From Armatimonadetes bacterium UBA5352 (GTDB lineage: Bacteria > Armatimonadota > Zipacnadia > Zipacnadales > UBA5352), in assembly GCA_002411015.1 (NCBI GenBank), contig DHPY01000087.1, positions 29,399 to 93,398 of the forward strand: a stretch of DNA of 64,000 nucleotides, in the 5' to 3' direction. Of this stretch, positions 35,507 to 43,364 are shown one piece after another. The number at the start of each line of letters is the position of its first letter. Within the stretch, counting starts at the first letter, position 1. The translations under genes and the position numbers were made by a program. Under the pieces are notes generated by a model. That model made no database searches and was not told the origin of the DNA. It saw only the letters and a program-made list of their open reading frames with translations.

Positions 35507-36805
35507 TCACACCCGCTCCCCCACCCATCCCCACAGGTAGCCCTTCACTGCCCGCACGGTCGCCATCTTGCCGATCAGGGCCTCGGGGCCGGGGAAGATC
35601 ATCAGCTTGTTCTGCCGGGTGCGGCCGCGGACCTTTCCCTCGGACTTCGGATCGGCCTCCTCGACGAGCACCTCGAAGACCTCGCCCTCGGCCGCCACGT
35701 TGATCTCCCGCGCGACCTCGTTCTGCAGCGCCACCAGCTCAAGGAGCCTGCGCTGCTTCTCCTCCTCAGGGACCTTCGGCTCCATCTTCGCCGCACGGGT
35801 GCCGGGGCGGTCGTTGTACTTGAACATGAAGGCCTGGTCGAAGCGTATCTCCTCGAACGCCCGCAGCGTCGCCTCGAAGTCCCCCTCGGTCTCGCCGGGG
35901 AAGCCCACCATCACATCCGTGGTCACGGAGAGCCCCGGTATCGCCGCTCGCGCCGCATCGATCAGCGACCGGAAATGCGCGTAGCTGTAGCCGCGCCCCA
36001 TCGCCTCCAGCACCGCGTCCGAGCCCGCCTGGATCGGCAGGTGCAGGTGCTCGCAGGCGCTCGGCAGCGCGGCCATCGTGTCGATCAGCTCCTGCGTCAT
36101 GTCCTTGGGGTGCGAGGTCGTGAAGCGCAGGCGATCGAGCCCCTCCACCGCGTCTACGCGGCGCATCAGCTCCGCGAAGTCGATCGGCTCCGGCAGGTCA
36201 TGGCCGTAGCTGTTCACGTTCTGCCCGAGGAGCGTCACGTCCCGCGCGCCACCGGCGACTACCTCGCGGACCTCCGCGAGGATATCCTCCGGCAGGCGGC
36301 TCTGCTCCTGCCCGCGCGCGTAGGGGACGATGCAGTAGGCGCAGAAGTTGTCGCAGCCGTAGATGATGTTGACGAATGCCTTCAACTCGGAGTCTCGGGC
36401 CGCGGGCAGACCCTCGACCATCGGCCGGTCGCGGTCCTCGATGAACGCCACGCCCAGCATCCGCTCCTCGAGCGCCGCCTGAAGCATATCGTAGCAGCGC
36501 GGGCCGACGACGATGTCGGCTCCCCTGCGGCGCAGCTGATCGGCGTCAATCTGCGCCACGCAGCCGGTGACGACGATGATCGGTCCGCCGCGCTTCCCGC
36601 CAAGCTTGCGCAGCTCACCGAGGCGCGAGTAGACCTTCTCCTGCGGCTTCTCGCGCACCGCGCAGGTGTTGAGGACTGCGACCTCCGCATCGGCGGGATC
36701 CTCGCAGGGAGACAGCCCGAGGCGCTCGCAGACCCCCGCAAGGGTCTCCGAATCGCGCTCGTTCATCTGACATCCGCTGGTATCTATCCAGTAGCATCGG
36801 GGCAT
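35507..36805 (-). CDS. miaB: tRNA-2-methylthio-N6-dimethylallyladenosine synthase
   Basis: A 432-residue radical-SAM methylthiotransferase that modifies A37 of tRNAs reading UNN codons. The UPF0004 domain carries three cluster cysteines in TSGCQMN (residue 11), LNTCAVRE and VTGCVAQ. The radical-SAM CxxxCxxC is in YGCDNFCAYCIVPYARG near residue 150. SHPKDMTQELID and HLHLPIQAGSD follow, and a TRAM domain closes the protein. The ATG at 36805 is in the family's usual place. It has no Shine-Dalgarno sequence, only a run of Cs, and a TATACT lies 6 bases upstream, so the mRNA may be leaderless. Confidence 0.93.
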   Translation of the reverse strand: MPRCYWIDTSGCQMNERDSETLAGVCERLGLSPCEDPADAEVAVLNTCAVREKPQEKVYSRLGELRKLGGKRGGPIIVVTGCVAQIDADQLRRRGADIVVGPRCYDMLQAALEERMLGVAFIEDRDRPMVEGLPAARDSELKAFVNIIYGCDNFCAYCIVPYARGQEQSRLPEDILAEVREVVAGGARDVTLLGQNVNSYGHDLPEPIDFAELMRRVDAVEGLDRLRFTTSHPKDMTQELIDTMAALPSACEHLHLPIQAGSDAVLEAMGRGYSYAHFRSLIDAARAAIPGLSVTTDVMVGFPGETEGDFEATLRAFEEIRFDQAFMFKYNDRPGTRAAKMEPKVPEEEKQRRLLELVALQNEVAREINVAAEGEVFEVLVEEADPKSEGKVRGRTRQNKLMIFPGPEALIGKMATVRAVKGYLWGWVGERV

Positions 36806-36811
36806 GGGGGG

Positions 36812-36841
36812 AGTATAGCACGAACGGCGGGGAAGGGTGAA
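36812..36841 (-). promoter_or_regulatory. Promoter candidate for miaB, giving a leaderless mRNA
   Basis: Read on the minus strand: -35 TTCACC (36841-36836), an 18-base spacer and -10 TATACT (36817-36812). The -10 ends 6 bases before the miaB ATG, so transcription would begin at or near the A of the start codon. Confidence 0.4.
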
Positions 36842-36894
36842 AGGTGAAGGGGGAAGGGTCAAAGGAAGGGTGAAGGGTGAAAGGAGAAGAGGGG
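36831..36894. repeat. Purine-rich degenerate GGGTGAA tandem repeat
   Basis: About 64 bases, almost all purine on the plus strand, built from variants of GGGTGAA, GGGGGAA and GGAGAAG. Such tracts can slip during replication and can form triplex DNA. It overlaps the -35 region proposed for miaB. Confidence 0.6.
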
Positions 36895-36936
36895 CCTTAG
36901 TGCAGGCGCCCGGGGGGGACATCTCAGCTCATTGGT

Positions 36937-37006
36937 GGCGCGGGCGTCCCCCGCCCGTGCGCCGTGTGCCGTAAGCCGTTCGTAGTGACGGGCTTCCAGC
37001 CCGTCA
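36937..37006. repeat. Short dispersed hairpin repeat, copy 3, with a second upstream hairpin
   Basis: A composite of two hairpins. The first (36937-36963) pairs GGCGCGGGCG with CGCCCGTGCGCC, leaving a 2-base bulge. After GTGTGCCGTAAGCCG comes the 28-base unit at 36979-37006 (TTCGTAGT, then GACGGGCT, loop TCC, AGCCCGTC). Copy 2 shows the same order in degenerate form (ACCGTGCGCCGT ... GCCG TTCGTAG), while copy 1 keeps only the second hairpin. Confidence 0.6.
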
Positions 37007-37084
37007 TCCGTGCCGAAGGAAGCGTGCCTCCCTCCGGCGAACTAACAAACGTGGCTCGAGACTTCGGAAAGCGGTGAGCTTCTC

Positions 37085-38116
37085 ATGACGACTGTCTACG
37101 CGCAGGGCAACGTGAACTACGGCGTCATCGGCGCCGGGCTGCAGGGCGAGAAGCACGTTGAGGTCGCGAGCCTCGCGCCGAACGCCACCCTCATCGGCAT
37201 CTGCGACGCCAACGAGGAGCGCGCGCGCGTCCTAGCGCTCAAGCATGGCGCGAAGCACATCTGCGCCGACTATCAGGAGCTTCTGGCGCTCGATGAGGTG
37301 GAGGCGGTGAGCGTCGCGCTGCCCGACCACCTCCATCGCGACGTGACCGTCGCCGCGCTCGAGGCGGGCAAGCACGTGCTGCTGGAGAAGCCGATGGCCA
37401 CCTCCGTGGAGGACGCCGAGGCGATCGTCGCCGCGCAGAGGGCCTCGGGGAGGAAGCTCATGGTCAACTGGTCGAACCGCTGGATGATCCCCTTCGCGCA
37501 GACGAAGCAGAAGCTCGATGCCGGCGCGCTCGGCGATCCGCTCTACTGCTACGCGCGGCTGAACAACACGACGTACGTGCCGACGAAGATGCTCTCCTGG
37601 GCGGCGAACACGCGCCTGCCCTACTGGCTGATCTGCCACCGCTACGACATCGCGCGCTGGTACTTCGGCTGCGAGGCGAAGAAGATCACCGCCGTCAGCC
37701 GCTCGGTGGTCCTCAAGGAGATGGGCATTGACACCCCGGACTTCTACCAGGTCACGGTGGAGTTCGAGGGCGGGCAGGTCGGGAACTTCGAGTCCTGCTG
37801 GATCCTCCCGGAGAGCCTGCCCTACCTGGTAGACAGCAAGTTCCAGCTTGTCTGCACGAAGGGCTACGTAAACGTTGACCCGAACCCGCAGGTGCATCAG
37901 CTCGCCACTGAGGAGAGATACTCCCTCGAGGGCTTTCTGGCGGCGAACGTGATGGGCCAGCCGGTCGGCTTCGTGCGGCAGGCGATCGAGCACTTCATCA
38001 ACTGCTGCGTGACCGGCGCTGAGCCGCTGATCACCGGTGAAGACGGTCTGCAGATCACCCGAGCACTGGTGGCGATGGTGGAGGCCGCGGAGAGCGGCGA
38101 GGCGGTGTATCTGTAA
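37085..38116 (+). CDS. Gfo/Idh/MocA family oxidoreductase, first
   Basis: A 343-residue NAD(P)-dependent oxidoreductase. The N-terminal Rossmann motif is YGVIGAGLQGEKHVEVA near residues 12-28. The Lys of HVLLEKPMATSVEDAEA near residue 100 is the conserved catalytic EKP. The C-terminal alpha/beta domain contains WLICHRYDIARWYFG, with the His/Tyr/Asp that usually contact the substrate. Family members oxidise sugars, inositols or amino-sugars. The substrate is not evident. Its stop codon overlaps the next start by one base (TAATG), so the following lipoprotein is coupled to it. Confidence 0.85.
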   Translation: MTTVYAQGNVNYGVIGAGLQGEKHVEVASLAPNATLIGICDANEERARVLALKHGAKHICADYQELLALDEVEAVSVALPDHLHRDVTVAALEAGKHVLLEKPMATSVEDAEAIVAAQRASGRKLMVNWSNRWMIPFAQTKQKLDAGALGDPLYCYARLNNTTYVPTKMLSWAANTRLPYWLICHRYDIARWYFGCEAKKITAVSRSVVLKEMGIDTPDFYQVTVEFEGGQVGNFESCWILPESLPYLVDSKFQLVCTKGYVNVDPNPQVHQLATEERYSLEGFLAANVMGQPVGFVRQAIEHFINCCVTGAEPLITGEDGLQITRALVAMVEAAESGEAVYL

Positions 38117-39033
38117 TGCGCCGGACGGTTGTTCCACTGATCGTACTCATGGTGCTGCTGCTGGGAGGGTGCGACCTTTCCGTCGATGAGGCGGAGCTTG
38201 ACCTGCAGGTGGCGCAGCGCGCCGAGGCGGCGCGCGCGGGGCTTACGCTCGAGCGCGCGCAGGAGATCGTGGCGGATGTGACCGGCGTCGAGGCCGGTGA
38301 CGTCACGATCATGCATCGCTCGCTCGCGGATGGAGCGGCACTCATTCTCGCCGCGGTCCCCGCGGCTCAGGGGATGCTCTACGAGGAGGCACGCAGGCCC
38401 GACATACCTGATTCAATTACTGAGCAGACCGTCGAGGCCGTTGACCTGCGCTGGGACCTCAACGCGGACCTGCCGACACTGGTGCTGTGGAGTGAGCGGC
38501 TGCAGTTCTCCGAGCGCGAATCGGTGACCGAGGAGGAAGCGGAGAGGGTCGCGCGGCAGCTTCTGGAGAGATGGGTGCCGAAGGAGGCGGGCGAGATCCA
38601 CGAGCTCACCATTCAGAAGATGCAGGCCCCGATCTACGCGATCAACTGGCAGGGAACTGCAGATGGTGTGTTCACGGGAGATCGCGCAGTGGTGAATGTC
38701 TCCTCAGTCACCGGCCTGCCAATCTCCTTCAGCCAGCGGATCGCGGCCAAACGGCCGTCGCCGGATGTTGTTCGCGTGACACGCGATCAGGCGATCGCGG
38801 CGGTGCGAAAATACCTGGTTAGGAACAAGGTCCCGCACGGGGAGACGATCCCGCTGGTCGCGCAGTTGACCATGAGCGCCGAGGACCACCCCACCAAGGG
38901 CCCGGCATGGCTTGTGGCGGAGATCAACGAGAGCGGCAGACAGAGACAGCTCCTGCTGGTGGACGCGATCACCGGGAACGTGATGTCCACCGTCCCACGA
39001 GTTGGCGAAAGCGCACCGCAGCAAGGGCAGTAG
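38116..39033 (+). CDS. Lipoprotein with a PepSY-like C-terminal part
   Basis: A 305-residue exported lipoprotein. The signal peptide ends in LLLGGC, a clear lipobox. Residues about 215-300 include VRVTRDQAIAAVRKYLVRNK and RQLLLVDAITGNVMSTV, the helix-strand pattern of PepSY domains, which often restrain peptidases in the periplasm. An earlier similar segment starts near residue 41 (LTLERAQEIVADVTGVEAGD). It begins one base inside the upstream oxidoreductase stop codon and has no separate ribosome site. An M42 peptidase gene follows 40 bases later, which is suggestive but not proof of a link. Confidence 0.6.
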   Translation: MRRTVVPLIVLMVLLLGGCDLSVDEAELDLQVAQRAEAARAGLTLERAQEIVADVTGVEAGDVTIMHRSLADGAALILAAVPAAQGMLYEEARRPDIPDSITEQTVEAVDLRWDLNADLPTLVLWSERLQFSERESVTEEEAERVARQLLERWVPKEAGEIHELTIQKMQAPIYAINWQGTADGVFTGDRAVVNVSSVTGLPISFSQRIAAKRPSPDVVRVTRDQAIAAVRKYLVRNKVPHGETIPLVAQLTMSAEDHPTKGPAWLVAEINESGRQRQLLLVDAITGNVMSTVPRVGESAPQQGQ

Positions 39034-39073
39034 CGACGGATTGCCGGAGATTCCGCACTGAGAAGGGGAGACG

Positions 39074-40132
39074 ATGGAGACATTGCTTCGTGAGATGCTG
39101 GAGAAGTTCCTCGTGACGCACTCGCCGTCGGGGCAGGAGGGGGAGATGGATGAGGCGGTTCGGCCCTACCTCGAGCGCCTCTGCGATGATACCTGGATGG
39201 ACGCGCGCGGCAACCTCATCGGCCGCATCCGCGGTGAGCGTCCTGAGGGCGCGCTGGTCATCGCGGCGCACAAGGACGAGCTTGGCGCGATCGTCGAGCG
39301 CATCGAGCCCGACGGGCGCGTGCGTCTCGATGGCACCTGCGGGATCCAGGCATGGCGCTACGGGGAGGGTCCGTTCGACCTGATCGGCGATGAGATCGTG
39401 ACCGGCGTGCTCTCCGTCGGCAGCACGCATGTCTCTGCGCGTTCTGCCGATATCAGCGCCACCAAGACCAACAGGCCGATGGACTGGGAGGCCGCCCGCG
39501 TGGTCACCGGCCTGGCGCCCGATGAGCTGCGGGCGAAGGGCGTGAATGTCGGCTCGATGGCCGTCGTGGCGCGCTCGCGCAAGACCCCCATGTGGCTCGG
39601 CGATCGCGTCTGCGGCTACGGCCTCGATGACAAGGGCGCGGTGGCCGCCGCGCTGCTCTCGGCGCAGGTGCTTCGCGAGACGGCAGCTGATCGCGGCGGC
39701 GTGCCACCATCGGACGTCTACTTCGCGATCACAGCGGCCGAGGAGATCGGCTGCTCAGGCGGGCGCTACGTCGCGCGGACGCTGCCTGTGGAGACGATGA
39801 TCGCGATCGAGATCGCGCCGGTTGCGCCCGAGTACGAGGTGACGATGAGCGCTGCGCCGGTCCTCAACTACAAGGACCGCTTCGTCTACCACAAGGGCCT
39901 CTCCGACCGCCTCTGCGCGATCGGCGACGACCTCGGCTTCGGTCACCAGCGCTCGCTCTTCCGCACGATGGGCACTGACGCGGGGGAGGCGTACCGCGCG
40001 GGGCAGATCGCTCGGGCCGCCTGTGTCTGCTTTGCGACGGAGAACACGCATGGCTATGAGATGGCCCACTTTGGCGCAATCCTCAACACCGGGCGGATGC
40101 TCGGCGCCTACGCGGCGAACCCGAAGCTGTAA
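39074..40132 (+). CDS. M42-family metallo-aminopeptidase
   Basis: A 352-residue cytoplasmic enzyme with a GGGGAG site. The dinuclear metal site is visible: AAHKDELGAIV (His and Asp; the usual form is AHMDEIG), GYGLDDKGAVAAAL (bridging Asp), ITAAEEIGCSGGRY (catalytic Glu-Glu) and MIAIEIAP. A domain insertion between the first two motifs matches the dodecamer-forming lid of M42 TET aminopeptidases. Such enzymes trim peptides from the N-terminus; some relatives are labelled cellulases (FrvX/CelM) in error. Confidence 0.82.
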   Translation: METLLREMLEKFLVTHSPSGQEGEMDEAVRPYLERLCDDTWMDARGNLIGRIRGERPEGALVIAAHKDELGAIVERIEPDGRVRLDGTCGIQAWRYGEGPFDLIGDEIVTGVLSVGSTHVSARSADISATKTNRPMDWEAARVVTGLAPDELRAKGVNVGSMAVVARSRKTPMWLGDRVCGYGLDDKGAVAAALLSAQVLRETAADRGGVPPSDVYFAITAAEEIGCSGGRYVARTLPVETMIAIEIAPVAPEYEVTMSAAPVLNYKDRFVYHKGLSDRLCAIGDDLGFGHQRSLFRTMGTDAGEAYRAGQIARAACVCFATENTHGYEMAHFGAILNTGRMLGAYAANPKL

Positions 40133-40144
40133 GGAGCATGGAAG

Positions 40145-41152
40145 ATGAGCGGTGCAGTTGGAGCGGCGGTCGTCGGGCTGGGCATGATGGGCGAGCGGCA
40201 CGCTCGCATCTGGCGCGAGTTGCACGCAGCCGAACTCGTGAGCGTCTATGACATCGTCCAGGAGCGCGCCGAGCAGGTGGCGGACGCCCTCGGCTGCAAG
40301 GCCGCGGGCAGCCTTGAGGAGGCGATCGGCGCAGACGGCGTCGGCATCGTGAGCGTCTGCACGAACGATGAGGCGCACCGCGAGGCCTGCGTGGCGGCCG
40401 CCGAGGCGGGCAGGCATGTGCTGGTCGAGAAGCCGCTCGCGACCACGCTCGAGGACTGCGACGCGATCATTGAGGCCTGCCGGCGGGCGGGCGTCAAGCT
40501 CATGACCGGGCACGTCTGCCGCTTCGACCCGCACTACGTGAAGTGCCGCGATGTGGTGCTGGCGGGCGAGGTGGGGGAGATCGTGCAGGTCTTCGCGCGG
40601 CGCAACAACATCCTCCCCTCGGGCAGACGCATCGGCCCGCGCACCTCGGTCGCGTACTTCCTCGGAGTGCATGACATCGACCTGATCCAGTGGGTGACCG
40701 GGCGGCCGATCACCCGCGTCTGCGCCGAGAGCGTGCGCAAGGTCCTCAGCGACATCGGCGCGGACGACGCGATCATGACCGTCTTCCGGCTGGAGGGCGG
40801 CGGGATCGGCGCGCTGGAGACCTGCTGGGTGATCCCCGAGGGCTCGCCGAACTCGCTCGACGCGCGGCTGGAGATCGTGGGCACGGAGGGCCGCGTGGCA
40901 GCCTGCGTGGGCTGTGAGGGCTTTGAGCAGGCATCATCGGAGCGCGCGCGGCGCCCGGATGTGGTCTACTGGACAGAGATGCATGGCACCGCCCAGGGGG
41001 CCCTGCGGCGCCAGCTTGAGCACTTCGCGGAATGCGTGCTGGAGGACCGCGAGCCGGCCGTCTCGCCGGAGGATGCGCGGCGGGCGGTTGAGGTCGCGGC
41101 TGCCATCCACCGCTCGCTGGAGACAGGCGGCCCCGTGGAGATCGGAACCTGA
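40145..41152 (+). CDS. Gfo/Idh/MocA family oxidoreductase, second
   Basis: A 335-residue NAD(P)-dependent oxidoreductase with AAGGAG 8 bases before the ATG. The Rossmann motif is VVGLGMMGERHARIW near residues 11-25 and the catalytic EKP lies in HVLVEKPLATTLEDCDA. GHVCRFDPHYVKCRDVV and YFLGVHDIDLIQWVTG are typical of myo-inositol-dehydrogenase-like members. It differs clearly from the oxidoreductase at 37085, so this is not a recent duplication. It starts 13 bases after the peptidase gene and probably belongs to the same transcript. Confidence 0.85.
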   Translation: MSGAVGAAVVGLGMMGERHARIWRELHAAELVSVYDIVQERAEQVADALGCKAAGSLEEAIGADGVGIVSVCTNDEAHREACVAAAEAGRHVLVEKPLATTLEDCDAIIEACRRAGVKLMTGHVCRFDPHYVKCRDVVLAGEVGEIVQVFARRNNILPSGRRIGPRTSVAYFLGVHDIDLIQWVTGRPITRVCAESVRKVLSDIGADDAIMTVFRLEGGGIGALETCWVIPEGSPNSLDARLEIVGTEGRVAACVGCEGFEQASSERARRPDVVYWTEMHGTAQGALRRQLEHFAECVLEDREPAVSPEDARRAVEVAAAIHRSLETGGPVEIGT

Positions 41153-41253
41153 CCGGTGAGTTGGGAGTCTGAGGTATGCGGATGGGGACGGCCGCACCAC
41201 GAGGGGATGTGCGGCTGAGGGCATCCGCACTACGAAGCGGAGAGGTGATGGAG

Positions 41254-42651
41254 ATGAGGCAGGCTCGCCACATTCGCCGGATGCTCGGCATGGTGATCGT
41301 GGCCGCAGCAACCGCCGCGCTGGGCTGCTCGGGCGCGCTGGCACAGGGGCGCGATCCGCTCGTTCTGCTCAACCTCCCGCGGGGGACGGAAGCGCAGGGC
41401 CTCGGCAGTTGGCTCCAGGACGCTCTGCGCGACGAGCCGGTGCGCGTGCGCACAGGGACGCTTGACGCGCTGGGGCTTGACGGGCAGACAGCCGCGGTCA
41501 TCACATGGACGGACCCGCGGGGCGGCGGTGCGGACACGAAGAGGCTGCGGTCTTACCTGCGCTCCGGCGGCGGACTCATCTACGTAATCGGCGAGGGTCG
41601 CCAGCACATTACCCGCGCGCGTGCCCTGCTCGGGCCGCTCAACCTGACGGTGACCCAGCTTGATGGCGGAGCCGGCTCCTCGCGCTGGGTGGATCACCCG
41701 CTGACCGAGGGGCTTCAGGATCCCGGCGCGGTCACGCCCGGCAGCGCCATCTCCGGCCCCGGCGCAAGCCCGCTCATCCGCAGCGGCAACCGGGATATTG
41801 CGGTGGCGATCGACTGGGGCGAGTTCGGGCGAGCCGTCGTGCTCGACCACTCCGTGCTCTTCGACCAGGTCTACGAGGCGGGGCCGAGGCCTTCGGTGCG
41901 GCCGTTCCTGCTCCGCGCGGCGCTCTGGGCGGCCGGGGTGGAGCCCGGCGAGCCGGTGAAGCGCCGTGAGTTCGATGACGAGCCTCCGCAGATGGGCCCG
42001 GTTGGCGGGCTCGTCTCGAACACTGCCGTGCTGGACCTGCCCGCCGACGAGAAGGACAATTGGGGCGAGATCCGCCGGGTGCTGCTCGACGGGCTGCAAC
42101 AGGCCGGCCTCAGTGTGACCGAGCCCCGCCTGCGTGAGGGAGAGCCGCTGCTCGACGCGGACACTCTGGCAAGCGCGGGGATGCTCGTCATCGGCTCAGG
42201 CCGCGATTCGGAGCAGGTCGATTGGGTGGAGCCACTGGCCGTCGGCTGGTTCTTCGACCACGGTGGGCGCATCCTCGCCATCCCGCGCGCGGCTGGCGGC
42301 ACGCTGACACGCATGGTCGGCTTCAACGAACTACTCACGCAGCTTCGCATCGCGGTCTCGCTGGAGCGCGACAATGGGCAGGCGCAGATTGTGCCGCACC
42401 CGATCACCCGCGGCATCACCACGCCCGACAATGGGCTGCGGGTGCGCGAGGGCGCGCAGGTATGGGCGCCGCTGACCGAGCCGCTGGTGATGGTCCGGGA
42501 TCGGCCCGCGGCCGTCGCCTGGCAGCGGGATCAGGGCAGGATCGTCGTGATTGACGGGGAGTTGCTCCGCGCCCAGCGCGGGCAGCAGCGGCCGTACCCA
42601 CAGATGCTGGAGCTGCTGCGGAATTCGCTGGACTGGCTGCGCGGAGACTGA
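41254..42651 (+). CDS. Exported protein with two glutamine-amidotransferase-like (ThuA/DUF4350-type) segments
   Basis: A 465-residue product. The ATG at 41254 has GGAGAGG 8 bases upstream; the one at 41248 is too close. Residues 1-30 form a signal peptide (a Cys occurs in LGCSGALA, so lipidation is possible). Residues about 32-240 and 285-460 share a pattern. In the first, a helix (GSWLQDALRD) is followed by AAVITWTDP and LRSYLRSGGGLIYVIGEG. In the second, DGLQQAGLSV is followed by GMLVIGSGR and WFFDHGGRILAIPRA. This resembles ThuA/DUF4350-type domains, whose flavodoxin-like fold usually lacks amidotransferase catalysis. It probably binds a sugar or envelope ligand; no catalytic triad was seen. 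Confidence 0.55.
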   Translation: MRQARHIRRMLGMVIVAAATAALGCSGALAQGRDPLVLLNLPRGTEAQGLGSWLQDALRDEPVRVRTGTLDALGLDGQTAAVITWTDPRGGGADTKRLRSYLRSGGGLIYVIGEGRQHITRARALLGPLNLTVTQLDGGAGSSRWVDHPLTEGLQDPGAVTPGSAISGPGASPLIRSGNRDIAVAIDWGEFGRAVVLDHSVLFDQVYEAGPRPSVRPFLLRAALWAAGVEPGEPVKRREFDDEPPQMGPVGGLVSNTAVLDLPADEKDNWGEIRRVLLDGLQQAGLSVTEPRLREGEPLLDADTLASAGMLVIGSGRDSEQVDWVEPLAVGWFFDHGGRILAIPRAAGGTLTRMVGFNELLTQLRIAVSLERDNGQAQIVPHPITRGITTPDNGLRVREGAQVWAPLTEPLVMVRDRPAAVAWQRDQGRIVVIDGELLRAQRGQQRPYPQMLELLRNSLDWLRGD

Positions 42652-42680
42652 CTGACCACTGGAGATCGGGTGACTCAAGA

Positions 42681-43349
42681 ATGGTCTATGACTTTCACAC
42701 ACATACTACCCTGAGCGACGGCGTGCTGCTTCCGATGGAGCTGATTCGCCGTTGCGTGGTCAATGACTACGCGGCGCTCGGGATCGCCGATCACGGCTCC
42801 GCCTCTACGATGGGCCGGGTGATCCGCGAGGTCCGTCGCGACTGCCGCCTTGCGCAGCAGTACTGGGGCTTCTCTGCCTTCGCCGGGATCGAGCTGACGC
42901 ACGTTCCCGCGGCCGCGATCGGCGATCTGGCCGCTGAGGCGAGGCGGATCGGAGCCGCCTTCGTGGTGGTGCACGGGCAGTCACCGGTCGAGCCGGTGGA
43001 GCCGGGGACGAACCTCGCCGCAGTCTCCTGCGCGGATGTGGATATCCTCGCGCATCCCGGCGATCTGACCGAGGAGGAGGCGCGGATCGCGGCCGAGAAC
43101 GGGGTCGCCCTCGAGGTGACGGCCAAGGACGGTCACTCGCTCGGGAACGGTCGCGTCGCGCGCCTGGCCATCGAGGCAGGCGCGACGATCCTCGTGAACT
43201 CTGACGGGCATACGCCCGGCCAGCTCCTCACGGAGGAGAAGGCGCGGCGGGTGGCACGGCTCGCGGGGCTCTCCCCGCGTGAGGTCGAGCAGGCGGTCGT
43301 CGAGAAGGCCGAGGCCTTCGTGGCGCGGATCAACGCACGGCTGGCGTAG
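42681..43349 (+). CDS. PHP-domain phosphoesterase
   Basis: A 222-residue cytoplasmic protein. The PHP metal-binding motifs are in order: DFHTHTTLSDG at residues 4-14, ALGIADHGSA, FAGIELTH, VVVHGQSPVEP, DILAHPG and LVNSDGHTP near residue 180. These supply the nine ligands of the trinuclear metal centre. Family members are histidinol phosphatases, nucleotide phosphatases or polymerase exonucleases. The short length suggests a stand-alone phosphatase. Histidine-biosynthesis genes are absent nearby, so the substrate is open. Confidence 0.8.
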   Translation: MVYDFHTHTTLSDGVLLPMELIRRCVVNDYAALGIADHGSASTMGRVIREVRRDCRLAQQYWGFSAFAGIELTHVPAAAIGDLAAEARRIGAAFVVVHGQSPVEPVEPGTNLAAVSCADVDILAHPGDLTEEEARIAAENGVALEVTAKDGHSLGNGRVARLAIEAGATILVNSDGHTPGQLLTEEKARRVARLAGLSPREVEQAVVEKAEAFVARINARLA

Positions 43350-43364
43350 GGGCGAGATCGGAGG

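Noticed and set aside
33253..36847. Two long plus-strand frames (33253-35703 and 35111-36847)
   Set aside because: They mirror mutS and miaB. The products are His/Arg/Leu-rich without domains and have no ribosome sites.
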